A stretch of DNA of 64,000 nt from positions 1,302,001 to 1,366,000 of the forward strand of contig NZ_FTNV01000001.1 in NCBI RefSeq assembly GCF_900156535.1, given 5' to 3'. The stretch comes from Roseovarius nanhaiticus. GTDB lineage: Bacteria; Pseudomonadota; Alphaproteobacteria; Rhodobacterales; Rhodobacteraceae. A program made the position numbers and the translations under genes. The notes under the pieces were generated by a model, which was given only the letters and a program-made list of their open reading frames with translations, searched no databases and was not told the DNA's origin. Below are positions 29,662-39,460 of this stretch, piece by piece. Numbering within the stretch: position 1 is the stretch's first letter; each line of letters begins with the position of its first letter.

Positions 29662-30420
29662 TCAGCCGGTCAGTGAGGTGATCCGGTATTTCTCGCAGGT
29701 GGCCAGATCGATCCGCCCGCTACGTTTTAAATTGCTGAACGCGCGGCTCACCGTTTCGACCGAGAGGCCGAGGTGATCGGCAATGTCCCGGCGGCACATC
29801 GGCAGCGCGATAAAGTCGCCCGAAGGCCGTTTGGCGGCAAAATCACGCAAGAAGCGAAAGACCCGCTCGCTGGCCTTGGTGCTCACGAGGGTGAGCAGTT
29901 GGGTGTCCCGGTTCTCGATGAGCGCGTCGACATAAGCCCGGATCTCTTCCTGGAGCGGGGCGCTGTGCTTCAGCTCGCGCTCCAATACGCTGCGCGGAAG
30001 CACGTTGATGACAACATGATCCACCGCTTCGGCCGTAAAATGCCAATGGTCTTGCTCGGTGATCCCGATAAAACCTTTCCTCGTCGAAAAACAGGGAATC
30101 TGCCGGTTTCCCTCGGCGCTGATCATGCAGCAGCGCACGGTCCCCGACACGATCTGATAGAGGGCATCAGCCGATTCTCCATGCAGCAGGATGGTACTGT
30201 CGGGCTGGCAGTGCCGCTGAAATGACGCTGCCTCGAACAGAGCTGTGAGAGTGGGGTAATTCGGGGAATGACGGCGCGTCTCAGGCGCCGAGTGAGGGCG
30301 CAGACCTAAGACAGGGCGCGCGGCCCCGTTTGCGGGCATGGGGGCAGTCTTCAGCGACACCTGCTCTGCTCGAGCAAGCTGTTCATTGGCAACGCTTGCA
30401 TTCCTCATCACGATGTTCAT
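29662..30420 (-). CDS. Crp/Fnr-family regulator (FixK/DNR-like, no Fe-S cysteine motif)
   Basis: 252 residues. A cyclic-nucleotide-type effector domain (about 55-150: TILLHGESADALYQIVSGTVR) and a dimer helix precede a winged helix with CRRDIADHLGLSVETVSRAFSNLKRSG. The recognition helix has the E-x-x-S-R pattern of Fnr, which contacts TTGA half-sites; that agrees with the TTGAC-N4-GTCAA sites before phaC, arcD and clpK. The N-terminus lacks the four-Cys iron-sulfur arrangement of Fnr, so oxygen sensing, if any, is indirect or uses another cofactor. ATG 30420 has GGAG 8 nt upstream and gives a normal length; the open frame to 30729 is not supported. It lies inside the block of genes it may control. 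Confidence 0.88.
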   Translation of the reverse strand: MNIVMRNASVANEQLARAEQVSLKTAPMPANGAARPVLGLRPHSAPETRRHSPNYPTLTALFEAASFQRHCQPDSTILLHGESADALYQIVSGTVRCCMISAEGNRQIPCFSTRKGFIGITEQDHWHFTAEAVDHVVINVLPRSVLERELKHSAPLQEEIRAYVDALIENRDTQLLTLVSTKASERVFRFLRDFAAKRPSGDFIALPMCRRDIADHLGLSVETVSRAFSNLKRSGRIDLATCEKYRITSLTG

Positions 30421-30686
30421 CGCCTCACTCCCTGAAATAGCCATCAACTGGGCGCGATCCCGCCTGTTCTGGAGGTGGACGCGCATTTGGGTGGTGTGGT
30501 TTTGGGATAGCCATTGCGCGACCTTCGGCATCTGGCCGATTACGCCGGTGCTGGTGCAAACCCCCTTGGACACTTTCAAGTTATGGTTCGAGATGACATC
30601 CTTTAAGTGACTCACAGTGAAGCGGCCCTGCAATGCGTCTAGTTGCGGCCAGCCGGGAGATTGATGCGTATGGGCGGGCCGCCAAA
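30421..30686. promoter_or_regulatory. Divergent promoter region, Crp/Fnr gene and TPR gene
   Basis: 266 bases between two divergent starts. I see no TTGA-N6-TCAA palindrome here, so direct Fnr-type autoregulation is not supported by this sequence. No other recognisable element. Confidence 0.4.
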
Positions 30687-32303
30687 ATGACCACATCGCA
30701 ATCCAGTCCCGACGATCTGGTGCTGGCACAGCTTGCCCGCATCATGGCCAGTCGCCAATTCTGCAACGCGCCGCGGCTGTCACGGTTTCTGTCTTATGTC
30801 GTCACCGAATCCATTGCTGGGCGGTTGGAAGGGCTGAAAGGTTACACCATAGGGGTGGAGGTTTTTGACCGGCCTGACGATTTCGATCCGCAAACGGACA
30901 CCATCGTGCGCGTGCAGGCACGGGCGCTACGCCAGAAGCTGGACCAGTATTACGCGCTTGAGGGGCGCGATGATCCGTTGCGCATCATGATGGCCAAGGG
31001 TTCGTATGCGCCGACGTTCAGCGTCTCGTGCCCGGCGGATAATAACGTTTTGCACGAGACACTGAAACCGGTCCATGCCTTGCTGAAGCCTTCGATTGCC
31101 GTGATGCCCTTCGACGACTTTAGCCGCGACAGCGACCACGAGTATTTCGCCCACGGCCTTACCGAAGAGACGATCGCAAACCTGTCGCGTTTCCGAGAGC
31201 TGTCGGTCTATTCGCGCCTGACGACGGAGCAAGCCAAACAGAATTGTCTAAGTATCCGCCAGATCTATGAGGAATTTCAGCCCGATTTCGTGCTGGAAGG
31301 CAGCTTCCGGATCGACGATCGAATGGTAAGCATCACCATCAATCTGGTCGAGGCGTCGTCCGGCGAAATCATCCTGACCCAGCATTTCACCCACAAGACA
31401 ACGCCGCAGGCAATATACGCCGTTCAGGACGAGATGGCGTTGATGATTGCCGGGCATATCGCGGACCGTTTCGGCCCATTAGGCGCCTATGCGCGGCGCA
31501 GCGCACAGTCGGGTCACTCGCTGAAATGGGAGACCTATCTGTGGATTTCGCGCTACCACCAGTATTCCGTCCAGCTGAGCGCGGCTGACCGCCAGGACAT
31601 CAAGGACGGCCTCGCGAAGGCGTTGCAAAGCGATCCGACATCGTCCGATGCGCATGCCGTTCTGGCACTTATCATGGCTGACGAGTACCGGATGACCTTT
31701 GGGGCGCAAAGCACCGCCGAAGTGCTGCACAAAGCGCTCGAGGAAGCCGACCAGGCCGTTCAGTGCGATCCGCTGAACGCCGCCGCACATAAGGCACTTG
31801 CCATCGTGCGGTTTCACCGGGGCGAGTTCGATCTCTTCGAAAGCGCGGCACAGCGCGCGCTCGCGCTCAATCCTGGCCATCCGGATATGTTTGCCACGCT
31901 CGGGATCTGCTATTGCATGATGGCCAAGTGGGACATCGCGATGCCGATGCTGGATAAGGCAATCGCTCTCAATCCGCTGCAGCCCGGCTGGTATCATATT
32001 CCCAAGGCCATCGGACTGGTCATGACTTCCAGCCCTGCCGATGCAGTGCGCCAGATGCAGGTCGCGCCGCTGCCCGGCGCATTCTACTACCACTGCCATC
32101 TGCTCTGGTTTCTGGTCGAAGCGGACGAGATGGCAAAGGCCAGGCAGGAAAAAGAACGGCTGCTTGACGCGCTGCCGGAGTTCGAGACCGTGATCATGCA
32201 CCATTTGCAGGCTTGGCGCCTTGATCCGCAGATGGTCCGCCGCGCCGTCGCGGCCTGGTCGCGCGCCGGGCTGCGTATCGCGGGGCCGGATACCGTCGAC
32301 TGA
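30687..32303 (+). CDS. TolB-domain / tetratricopeptide protein of the adenylate-cyclase-like family
   Basis: 538 residues. Residues about 8-110 are a conserved N-terminal block (LSRFLSYVVTESIAGR, GYTIGVEVFDRPDDFDPQTD, IVRVQARALRQKL, KGSYAPTF) found in proteins annotated as TPR or adenylate cyclase. Next is a TolB-like region (SIAVMPFDDFSRDSDHEYFAHGLTEE, about 135-270), then TPR-like repeats (about 310-480) with DPLNAAAHKALAIVRF and NPGHPDMFATLGICYCM. I see neither a cyclase catalytic domain nor a helix-turn-helix. ATG 30687 is preferred because the conserved block begins soon after; an ATG at 30633 is in frame. It is divergent from the Crp/Fnr gene, so it may be a partner sensor or scaffold. 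No function is proven. Confidence 0.75.
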   Translation: MTTSQSSPDDLVLAQLARIMASRQFCNAPRLSRFLSYVVTESIAGRLEGLKGYTIGVEVFDRPDDFDPQTDTIVRVQARALRQKLDQYYALEGRDDPLRIMMAKGSYAPTFSVSCPADNNVLHETLKPVHALLKPSIAVMPFDDFSRDSDHEYFAHGLTEETIANLSRFRELSVYSRLTTEQAKQNCLSIRQIYEEFQPDFVLEGSFRIDDRMVSITINLVEASSGEIILTQHFTHKTTPQAIYAVQDEMALMIAGHIADRFGPLGAYARRSAQSGHSLKWETYLWISRYHQYSVQLSAADRQDIKDGLAKALQSDPTSSDAHAVLALIMADEYRMTFGAQSTAEVLHKALEEADQAVQCDPLNAAAHKALAIVRFHRGEFDLFESAAQRALALNPGHPDMFATLGICYCMMAKWDIAMPMLDKAIALNPLQPGWYHIPKAIGLVMTSSPADAVRQMQVAPLPGAFYYHCHLLWFLVEADEMAKARQEKERLLDALPEFETVIMHHLQAWRLDPQMVRRAVAAWSRAGLRIAGPDTVD

Positions 32304-32362
32304 CCGCAGCGTCCACGGTTTTCAGACGCCATTCCGCGCGCCACGCGGCCGCGCTGCGTGCG

Positions 32363-32380
32363 GATTGACGCGCGTCAATC
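32363..32380. promoter_or_regulatory. 18-bp Fnr/FixK-type palindrome before clpK
   Basis: GATTGACGCGCGTCAATC, identical to the site at 18298. It lies 98 bases before the clpK start. TACGAT at 32400-32405 is a good -10 candidate, which would put the palindrome near -41.5, the usual activator position. This suggests the disaggregase is under the same regulator as the arginine deiminase operon rather than only a heat-shock sigma factor. Confidence 0.72.
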
Positions 32381-32478
32381 ACCGCGCTCTCCCGCCGATT
32401 ACGATTGAGAATGAGCAGCGATCCCGCTTGCGCGGCCCTGCGCGTTTCACAGTCCCAGCCGACGAGAAGAGATCTGTC

Positions 32479-35259
32479 ATGACAAATGGAATTTGCGATA
32501 TCTGCAAGACACGCCCCGCGACGTTCCGCGCGCAAGTGATGGTCAACGGCAAACGCCAGACGATGGAACTGTGTGACGAGGATTATCGCAAGCTCGCCCG
32601 TAGCCAGGGCCGCTCCAGCTCACCACTCGAGTCGCTTTTCAGTGGCAACTCGCTTTTCGACGAGTTTTTTGGTGGCCGTCGCAGCGGGCCGGGCATCTCG
32701 GGCCGGTCGGATGACATGCGCGGCGAGAGCGACACTGGCCCGGCAAGGGCCGCCCCGAGCCGGGGCAGGGGCGTCAACATCGCAGACCGCCTCAGCGCCC
32801 AGGGAAGCAAGCTGTTGCAGGAGGCCGCGCAAACGGCCCATGACTTTGGCCGCAGCGAGGTGGATACCGAGCATCTTTTGCTGGCGCTGACCAACTCGGA
32901 CATCGTCACCACGCTGCTGGATCAGTTCAAGATCGACGCCGCTGATCTGCGCCGCCAGATCGAGCTGGACGCCAGGCGCGGCGACGCCGAGGCCGACGTC
33001 GATATCGGCGTGAGCCCGCGCCTCAAGGATGCGCTGAACCGCGCGCTCATTGCCTCGAACGAGCTGGGGCATTCCTATGTCGGCCCCGAGCATCTGTTGG
33101 TGGGCCTTGCCGAAGAGGGTGAGGGTGTGGCTGCGGATATCTTGCGCAAATACGGACTGACCCCACAGGCGCTACGCCAGCAGGTGACCAAGCTGGTTGG
33201 CAAGGGTGCCGAAGAGGGTCGCGTCGATGCACCCTCCAGCACGCCCGATCTGGATGAATTCAGCCGTGATCTGACCAAGTTCGCCCGCGAGGGCAAGCTG
33301 GACCCCGTCATTGGCCGTGCGCGAGAGATCGAGACGACGATCGAGGTGCTGGCCCGTCGCAAAAAGAACAATCCGGTTCTCATCGGCGAGCCCGGCGTGG
33401 GTAAAACGGCCATCATCGAGGGTCTCGCCCAGAGGATCGTGGCGGGGCAGGTGCCCGAGGCGCTCCGCGACAAGCGTCTGATCGAGCTCAACATCAATTC
33501 GATGGTCGCCGGCTCCAAGTATCGCGGAGAATTCGAGGAGCGTGTTCAGAAAATCCTCAAGGAGATCACCGATAACAAGGACGATCTGGTGCTCTTTATC
33601 GACGAGATCCACACCATCGTCGGCGCCGGTCAGGGCGGCGGGGAAGGTGGGCTTGATATCGCGAACACGTTCAAGCCGGCGCTGGCCCGGGGCGAGCTGA
33701 ACCTGATCGGCGCCACCACGCTGAACGAATACCAAAAGTATATCGAGAAGGATGCGGCGCTCGAGCGGCGTTTCCAACCTGTTTACGTGGACGAGCCATC
33801 CGTCGCGCAAACCATCATGATCCTGCGGGGGCTGCGCGATACCTTGGAAAGCCATCACAAGGTCACGATCGCCGACGAGGCCATTGTCGCCGCGGCCGAA
33901 CTGTCGGATCGCTACGTCACGGGGCGATTCATGCCGGACAAGGCGATCGATTTGATCGATCAGGCCGCCGCGCGGGTCAAGATCAGCGCGACAGCCCGCC
34001 CTATCGAGGTGCAGGAGCTTGAGGCCGAGGTCCAGCAAATCAAGCGCGAGCAGGACTACGCCGCCGCGCGCAAGCAGTTCGACCGGGCGGCGTCACTCAA
34101 GACCGAGCTGGAGGGCAAGCAGCAACAGCTAGACGATTTGCTTGCGACCTGGAAACGGGACCGGGCCTCGGCCACGGACGAGGTGCGTGCGGATCACGTT
34201 GCGCATATCGTCAGCAAATTGACCGGCGTGCCGGTGACCGAATTGACCAGCGAAGAGCGCGCGAAACTGCTTTCGCTCGAGGACCGCCTGCACGAGCGGG
34301 TCATCGGCCAGGACGAGGCGATTGCGTCGGTTGCCGATGCGGTCAGGCTGGCCCGTGCGGGCCTGCGCGAGGGATCGGCGCCCACGGCAACCTTTCTCTT
34401 TCTGGGGCCGACAGGTGTCGGCAAGACCGAGTTGGCCAAGGCGCTCGCCGCGACCGTTTATGGCGATGAGGACGCCATGGCACGTATCGACATGTCCGAA
34501 TATGGCGAGCGTCACGCGGTCGCCCGTCTCGTCGGCGCGCCTCCGGGATATGTCGGGTATGACGAAGGGGGCCAGTTGACCGAGCGTGTGCGACGCCGGC
34601 CTTATTCCGTCGTGCTGCTGGACGAGCTCGAGAAGGCGCATCCGGATGTCTACAATATCCTGTTGCAGGTCTTCGACGACGGCCGCCTGACCGATGGCAA
34701 GGGCAGGGTGGTCGATTTTACCAATACGATCATCATCGCCACCTCGAATCTCGGCTCTGACATCATCCAGCGAAACCTTGCCAAGCGCGGCACCAAAGAC
34801 TTCCACGAGGCGAGGCAAAAAGCTGAGCTGATGGAGGTTCTGCGCCACCATTTCCGGCCCGAGTTCATCAACAGGATCGACGAGGTCATCGTCTTCCATT
34901 CGCTGAACCGTGACGAGATCCGCAGCATCGTCGAGCTGCAACTGGCGCGCGTGGCGTCAACCGCTCAGACCCAGGGGGTCGAGCTTGGCTTTGACGGCAG
35001 CGTGTTGGACCATTTCGCAGATGCTGGGTTCCAGCCTGAATATGGCGCACGCGAGATCCGCCGCCTCATTCGATCACAGCTGGAGACCGAGCTGGCGCGC
35101 GCGATGCTGGGCGGGATCGTCGAGGATGGCGACAAGGTGCGCGCGATGTGGAGCGATCAGGATCAGAAGATCACGTTCTCCAAGTCGGAGCAGGGCAAGG
35201 ATAAAATCCCTGACCCCGAATGCGCACCGTCTGATGCGGGGCCAGAGAATGCGGAGTGA
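32479..35259 (+). CDS. clpK: ClpK/ClpG-type AAA+ protein disaggregase
   Basis: 926 residues. The N-terminal zinc-finger-like N1 segment has C6, C9 and C32 (the expected fourth ligand near 35 is Asp), followed by [16 protein letters not shown] and a Gly/Arg-rich linker. Clp-N repeats come next (about 110-250), with [10 protein letters not shown] and [14 protein letters not shown]1 has GEPGVGKT at 303-310; a short coiled middle domain follows ([19 protein letters not shown]); AAA2 has GPTGVGKT at 643-650. This order is that of ClpK/ClpG, stand-alone disaggregases carried on transmissible heat- and stress-tolerance loci. I do not find an IGF/L-type ClpP-binding loop, in keeping with that role, though I checked by eye only. 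ATG 32479 is chosen because family proteins begin right before the CxxC pair. Confidence 0.85.
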   Translation: MTNGICDICKTRPATFRAQVMVNGKRQTMELCDEDYRKLARSQGRSSSPLESLFSGNSLFDEFFGGRRSGPGISGRSDDMRGESDTGPARAAPSRGRGVNIADRLSAQGSKLLQEAAQTAHDFGRSEVDTEHLLLALTNSDIVTTLLDQFKIDAADLRRQIELDARRGDAEADVDIGVSPRLKDALNRALIASNELGHSYVGPEHLLVGLAEEGEGVAADILRKYGLTPQALRQQVTKLVGKGAEEGRVDAPSSTPDLDEFSRDLTKFAREGKLDPVIGRAREIETTIEVLARRKKNNPVLIGEPGVGKTAIIEGLAQRIVAGQVPEALRDKRLIELNINSMVAGSKYRGEFEERVQKILKEITDNKDDLVLFIDEIHTIVGAGQGGGEGGLDIANTFKPALARGELNLIGATTLNEYQKYIEKDAALERRFQPVYVDEPSVAQTIMILRGLRDTLESHHKVTIADEAIVAAAELSDRYVTGRFMPDKAIDLIDQAAARVKISATARPIEVQELEAEVQQIKREQDYAAARKQFDRAASLKTELEGKQQQLDDLLATWKRDRASATDEVRADHVAHIVSKLTGVPVTELTSEERAKLLSLEDRLHERVIGQDEAIASVADAVRLARAGLREGSAPTATFLFLGPTGVGKTELAKALAATVYGDEDAMARIDMSEYGERHAVARLVGAPPGYVGYDEGGQLTERVRRRPYSVVLLDELEKAHPDVYNILLQVFDDGRLTDGKGRVVDFTNTIIIATSNLGSDIIQRNLAKRGTKDFHEARQKAELMEVLRHHFRPEFINRIDEVIVFHSLNRDEIRSIVELQLARVASTAQTQGVELGFDGSVLDHFADAGFQPEYGAREIRRLIRSQLETELARAMLGGIVEDGDKVRAMWSDQDQKITFSKSEQGKDKIPDPECAPSDAGPENAE

Positions 35260-35344
35260 GCCCGGCCTGCTGAAGACGCGACATCGAATGGATGGAATGG
35301 AACGTCGATGTAGACGCCTTAATGCAAGGTAAGGACTCGTGGCC

Positions 35345-36050
35345 GGCAGATCACCAGTACCGCCAGCGTCATGGCTGAGAGGGACACCTCTCGGGCATCC
35401 ATCGTAGCGGGTCGCAACGCGCCATCAGTCGTTCAGCCTGCCAGAAATGATCTCGATCCGGTTGCGGTGTCTGTAGCGGTGCCTATCGGTTTTCGCCGCT
35501 ACGTTTCGCTGTTTTACGGCCAAGGATGCAGGCGGGTAGCCTTTTGGCCTTCAACGCCTCTCGTTTCAATCTGTGTCATATCCGCGATCTCCGGACACCC
35601 ATGCCACATTCGGCAAAGTGCTCACTGGAGGGCGGGCACCGATGTATTCGCTGATCGGATCTGCGGTCACGGACAGGTTTCGCGGGCGTCCTTGGCCGTC
35701 GCAGATGGTGTTCAGCTTGGTGTTCATGCCGCCCTTGGTTCGGCCAATCAGGCATCCGCGATCTCACGATTGACGCTCAGACTCGTCGCCGTGCGGTGGG
35801 CCTTCCAGGTCGGCGTTCATCGTCACCGTCTCTTCCGCAACGTGTTCGGCAATCAAACCGATCGTTATCCGCACCAAGATGCTTTGGCCGCTCGCACGTT
35901 TCCAACGGCGATCGGGCATCTTATGTGACCATATGCTGCGAGTGCGTTGCGCCATCGCGGGCCGTCGCGATTGGTGAAAATAATGTCGCTCACTCTTCGC
36001 CGACCACCAACGCGCATCGATGATGCTGGCAGTGCGAAAGATCCGACCGT
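35345..36050 (-). pseudogene. IS5-family transposase, decayed near-complete copy
   Basis: Reading the minus strand across frames recovers RRRVSDIIFTNRDGPRWRNALAAYG, then KRASGQSILVRITIGLIAEH, then IGRTKGGMNTKLNTICDGQG, SGDRGYDTD, RHRYRHRNRIE and VATRYDGCP in transposase order. Several frameshifts and stops, one a TGA where the family has Trp, make it non-functional. It bounds the stress block on the right, as the IS3/fabI wreckage bounds it on the left. I see no gene in 35260-35344 or 36051-36263. Confidence 0.75.
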
Positions 36051-36263
36051 CATGATTTCGATCCGGGACGCAGTTGTAGGCCCTGCTGCGCGTCAGGGTA
36101 TCGTGCGGCGTTATCGTGAATGCCTGCAATTAATTCTGAGAAGTCGGTGGAGTTGCGGTTATTGCGCCGCGTGACTCCTGCGAAGTTCTGGCAGTGCTCG
36201 GCCCCAAAGCAGGGCGATGGTACATTTGCCAGACCCGAGGCTGGAAGAGGATCCTTGGAGAGA

Positions 36264-37481
36264 TCATCCGCCCTTGATTATGTTGTGCTCCGGACCGAAA
36301 GGGAAGCCCGTGATATTCCGTGCGCCATCCTCTTCGATGACAAGAATATCGTGTTCGCGGTAGCCTCCGGCTCCGGGCTGGCCCTCGGGTAGCATGACCA
36401 TCGGCTCCATCGAAACAACCATCCCGGGCTTGAGAACCGTTTCGATGTCCTCGCGCAGCTCGACGGCGGCCTCGCGCCCATAATAGTGGCTCAGCACGCC
36501 GAAGCTGTGGCCGTATCCGAATGAGCGGTATTTCAACAGATCCCACTCGCGATACATCTCGTTCAGTTCAGTCGCGATATCCTTGCAACGCGCGCCAGGT
36601 TTCACCAGCTCGAGGCCGCGTTCATGCACCTTGACGTTTTTTTCCCAGATATCGAGGCTGGCATCGTCCGCGTAGTCGCAGAAAAGTGTCCGCTCCAACG
36701 CCGTATAATAGCCGAAGATCATGGGGAACGTGTTCAGGCTCAGGATATCGCCCGACTGAACCTTGCGATTTGTGACCGGGTTATGGGCGCCGTCCGTGTT
36801 GATGCCCGACTGGAACCACGTCCAGGTGTCCATCAGCTCGACGAAGGGAAAGGATTTGGCGATCTCACGGATCATGGCGTTGGTACCGGCGATCGCGACC
36901 TCGTGCTCGGGCACACCTGCCTTGACCGCACCGGTTACGGCCCAGCCGCCGACGTCGCAGATCCGGGCGCCCTCTGTGATAAGCTTGATCTCTTCGGCTG
37001 ACTTGATCGTGCGCATCCACATCGAGGGTCCGCTTACATCGACAAGTTCGACGTCCGGCAAAGCATCCTGAAGCTGTGCGCGATAGTCGAGCGAGACGTG
37101 ATCAAATTCGATTCCAATCCGCTTGGCGCCCGGCGTCAATTGCTGGATGGCGCGGTAGAAGTTGTCGCGGCGCCAATCGGTATAGGTGATGTTGCTGCCG
37201 AAGCTGCGGCGCCACGGCTGCCCACCATCGATGCCGGCAGAGATGGTTGTTGCGTTTTTCTGGTCGATAACCATGCCGTATTTGCGGCCAAAATAGCAGT
37301 AGAGCCAGCCCGAGTAATAATTGATGCAGTGACACGATGTGAGCAGGGCCGCATCGACATCATTGTTGCCCATCCAGTCGCGCAACGCGTTTTGGCGGCG
37401 CGCCATTTCGATGTCCGAGAAAGGGGAATACTCCTTCTCGCCGTTGTGCCATTCGGTCACTTGCAGCATTGCATCAAGCAT
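36264..37481 (-). CDS. Creatinase (creatine amidinohydrolase), M24 fold
   Basis: 405 residues, close along its whole length to Pseudomonas putida creatinase. Diagnostic segments are CHCINYYSGWLYCYFGR, DGGQPWRR, ELMDTWTWFQSGINTDGAHNPVT, GYYTALERTLF, YRSFGYGHSFGVLSHYYGREA and VVSMEPMVMLPEG. The enzyme hydrolyses creatine to sarcosine and urea and uses the aminopeptidase-P 'pita-bread' fold without metal. AAGGGGT lies before the ATG at 37481. It follows the LysR-type gene on the same strand; the creatininase and importer genes run the other way. No sarcosine oxidase or urease is in the window, so later steps must be elsewhere. Confidence 0.93.
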   Translation of the reverse strand: MLDAMLQVTEWHNGEKEYSPFSDIEMARRQNALRDWMGNNDVDAALLTSCHCINYYSGWLYCYFGRKYGMVIDQKNATTISAGIDGGQPWRRSFGSNITYTDWRRDNFYRAIQQLTPGAKRIGIEFDHVSLDYRAQLQDALPDVELVDVSGPSMWMRTIKSAEEIKLITEGARICDVGGWAVTGAVKAGVPEHEVAIAGTNAMIREIAKSFPFVELMDTWTWFQSGINTDGAHNPVTNRKVQSGDILSLNTFPMIFGYYTALERTLFCDYADDASLDIWEKNVKVHERGLELVKPGARCKDIATELNEMYREWDLLKYRSFGYGHSFGVLSHYYGREAAVELREDIETVLKPGMVVSMEPMVMLPEGQPGAGGYREHDILVIEEDGARNITGFPFGPEHNIIKGG

Positions 37482-37596
37482 TGGGAGACCCCTTCAATCT
37501 GGTTGCGCTAGCTTTTGCGCTATCAGCACGTCAGGGTTTTCAGAAATTAATAGGCATGATCCGAGTATAAGAATTTGAAATGCCAAGCTGATGTGG

Positions 37597-38496
37597 CTAG
37601 ACCCTGAGGGACGCGCGGGTCGTCTTTTGGAACGCATCCACCCCTATCGTGATTTGCTCGATCAAGTTCAGCGCAGCGTCCGACATTTTGATGTGCTTGT
37701 AGAAAAGCCCGACATGGATATTGGCCAATTTCGGAAAGCCCTCTTTCGGGTGCAGGGTCCGCATGCCCGGCAGGAGGGTTTTCTTCGTCAGCGCCGTTAC
37801 TCCCAGCCCGTCGAGCACTGCGTGCTGCAGGGCCGAAATGCCGGGGCTTTCGAATGCGATATGCCATTCGCGTCCCTCGATATTCAGCGAGTCGAGCATG
37901 CGCTTGCGGTAAAAGCATCCCTCTGGATGGGCTATCAGCTTGATAGGGCGGTCGGGGTCGATCCGGTAGTCGCGCCCGCAGGCCCAGACCGGCCGCTCTG
38001 CCCAATATAGCGAGACGTGCGGCGCCGGCATCATGTCCGTGATAGCGATCACCATGTCGAGATTGTCGGTATGGAGCGAGGTCAGCAGATCGCGGCTGCG
38101 GTCGCACTGCACATCAATAAGCATCTGCGGGTTAGCTTGTGTGAACTGGGCGATGATGTGCTGAAAGTATTCGATTGAATAGTCGATCGGAAGACCGATC
38201 CTGAGCGTGCCCGAGAGGCGGGCGCGCTTCAGGCTTGCTGCCGCGCGGTCGTTCAGGCGCAGGATCTCGCGCGCGTAGCCAAGGAGGGTCTGCCCGTCCT
38301 GCGTCAACTCGATTTTCTTGCCCTTGTAGCTCAGCAGCTTGGTTTCAGTCATCTTTTCCAGGCGCTTGATCTGCAATGAGATGGCCGGCTGAGTGCGCCC
38401 CAAAGCTGCGCCCGTCTCGGTGAAGTTTCGCAGGTCGACCACCGTCACGAAGGTACGCAAGAGATCCGTCTGGAGGTTTGTGAACCGGCTTGCCAT
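37597..38496 (-). CDS. LysR-type regulator of creatinine/creatine use
   Basis: 299 residues, the standard LysR length. The N-terminal helix-turn-helix (NFTETGAALGRTQPAISLQIKRLE) is followed by a periplasmic-binding-protein-like effector domain. It lies between creatinase (same strand, downstream) and creatininase (divergent), with a palindrome in the divergent gap, so it most likely senses creatinine or creatine and activates both arms. The ligand is inference. Confidence 0.88.
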   Translation of the reverse strand: MASRFTNLQTDLLRTFVTVVDLRNFTETGAALGRTQPAISLQIKRLEKMTETKLLSYKGKKIELTQDGQTLLGYAREILRLNDRAAASLKRARLSGTLRIGLPIDYSIEYFQHIIAQFTQANPQMLIDVQCDRSRDLLTSLHTDNLDMVIAITDMMPAPHVSLYWAERPVWACGRDYRIDPDRPIKLIAHPEGCFYRKRMLDSLNIEGREWHIAFESPGISALQHAVLDGLGVTALTKKTLLPGMRTLHPKEGFPKLANIHVGLFYKHIKMSDAALNLIEQITIGVDAFQKTTRASLRV

Positions 38497-38519
38497 GAGT
38501 AATCCTTATGCTGGCATTG

Positions 38520-38539
38520 CTACAATAAATTTCTTGTAG
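38520..38539. promoter_or_regulatory. LysR-type binding palindrome between regulator and creatininase
   Basis: CTACAA-N8-TTGTAG, a perfect 6+6 inverted repeat in the 101-base divergent gap, 24 bases from the regulator start and 59 from the creatininase start. Size and position fit a LysR-type recognition site. Confidence 0.6.
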
Positions 38540-38597
38540 TGAGCACACGCGTCTAACGTTGGGTCAAGATAAACTTCTTACGCCGACGAGGGACTGG

Positions 38598-39401
38598 ATG
38601 AATCGAGATACCGTTTTCGCCGCCGAGTTGCCTTGGCCTGCCTACCAGTCCCGCGTGCAGGGCGGGGACGTGCCGGTGCTCATTCCGCTGGGATCCATGG
38701 AGCAGCATGGTCACCACATGCCGATGCATGTCGATGTTCTTTTGCCAACCGAATTTGCGCGGCGCGCCGCCGCCGAGACGGGCGCGCTGGTCGCGCCGCC
38801 CTTTACCTACGGCTACAAGTCGCACCAGAAATCAGGTGGCGGCAACTTCTTTCCGGGCACGACCAGTCTCGATGGGGCCAGCCTCGTCTCCGCCCTCAAG
38901 GACGTGGTCAAGGAATTCGCCCGGCACGGCGTGCGTCATCTGTGCATCGTCAATGGCCATTTCGAGAATTCATGGTTCATCACCGAGGCGATCGACCTTG
39001 CCCTGCGCGAGCTGAGTTGGGGCGGGATCGACAACGTCAAGGTCATCGTCCTGTCCTATTGGGATTTCGTCGACCAGGCATCGATCGAGAGGCTTTATCC
39101 GGATGGATTTCTTGGCTGGGATATCGAACATGGCGGTGTGCTCGAAACGTCGTTGATGCTGCGCCTGCACCCCGACCTGGTATCGCTTCAGGACGCTGTC
39201 GAACATGCCCCGGCGACATTCCCGCCCTATGACGTCTATCCGCCCAAGCCAGAATGGACCCCTGCCAGTGGCACGCTGTCGTCCCCGAAGGATGCAACGG
39301 CCGAGAAAGGCGATATTCTGCTCGAGGTTTGCACGCGCGGGATCGTCGAGGCGTTGAAAACCGAATTTGACCCAGGCGGCGCACTCGCAGCCGCTCAATG
39401 A
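38598..39401 (+). CDS. Creatininase (creatinine amidohydrolase)
   Basis: 267 residues with all metal-binding blocks of the creatininase family: GSMEQHGHHMPMHVDVLLPT (Glu, His, Asp ligands), then KSGGGNFFPGTTSLDG and VNGHFENSWF (His, Glu). WDIEHGGVLETSLML is shared with the Pseudomonas enzyme. It interconverts creatinine and creatine. ATG 38598 has GAGGG 5-9 bases upstream; an in-frame TTG at 38559 is not needed. It is the first gene of a plus-strand run continuing into a four-gene ABC importer. Confidence 0.93.
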   Translation: MNRDTVFAAELPWPAYQSRVQGGDVPVLIPLGSMEQHGHHMPMHVDVLLPTEFARRAAAETGALVAPPFTYGYKSHQKSGGGNFFPGTTSLDGASLVSALKDVVKEFARHGVRHLCIVNGHFENSWFITEAIDLALRELSWGGIDNVKVIVLSYWDFVDQASIERLYPDGFLGWDIEHGGVLETSLMLRLHPDLVSLQDAVEHAPATFPPYDVYPPKPEWTPASGTLSSPKDATAEKGDILLEVCTRGIVEALKTEFDPGGALAAAQ

Positions 39402-39460
39402 CGAAAAGCGACCGGATCAACCGGGCGCATAAGGATTGTTCCAACACGGAGACTGATGAC

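Noticed and set aside
30421..30686. Fnr-type site upstream of the Crp/Fnr gene itself
   Set aside because: I looked for TTGA-N6-TCAA in this gap and found none.
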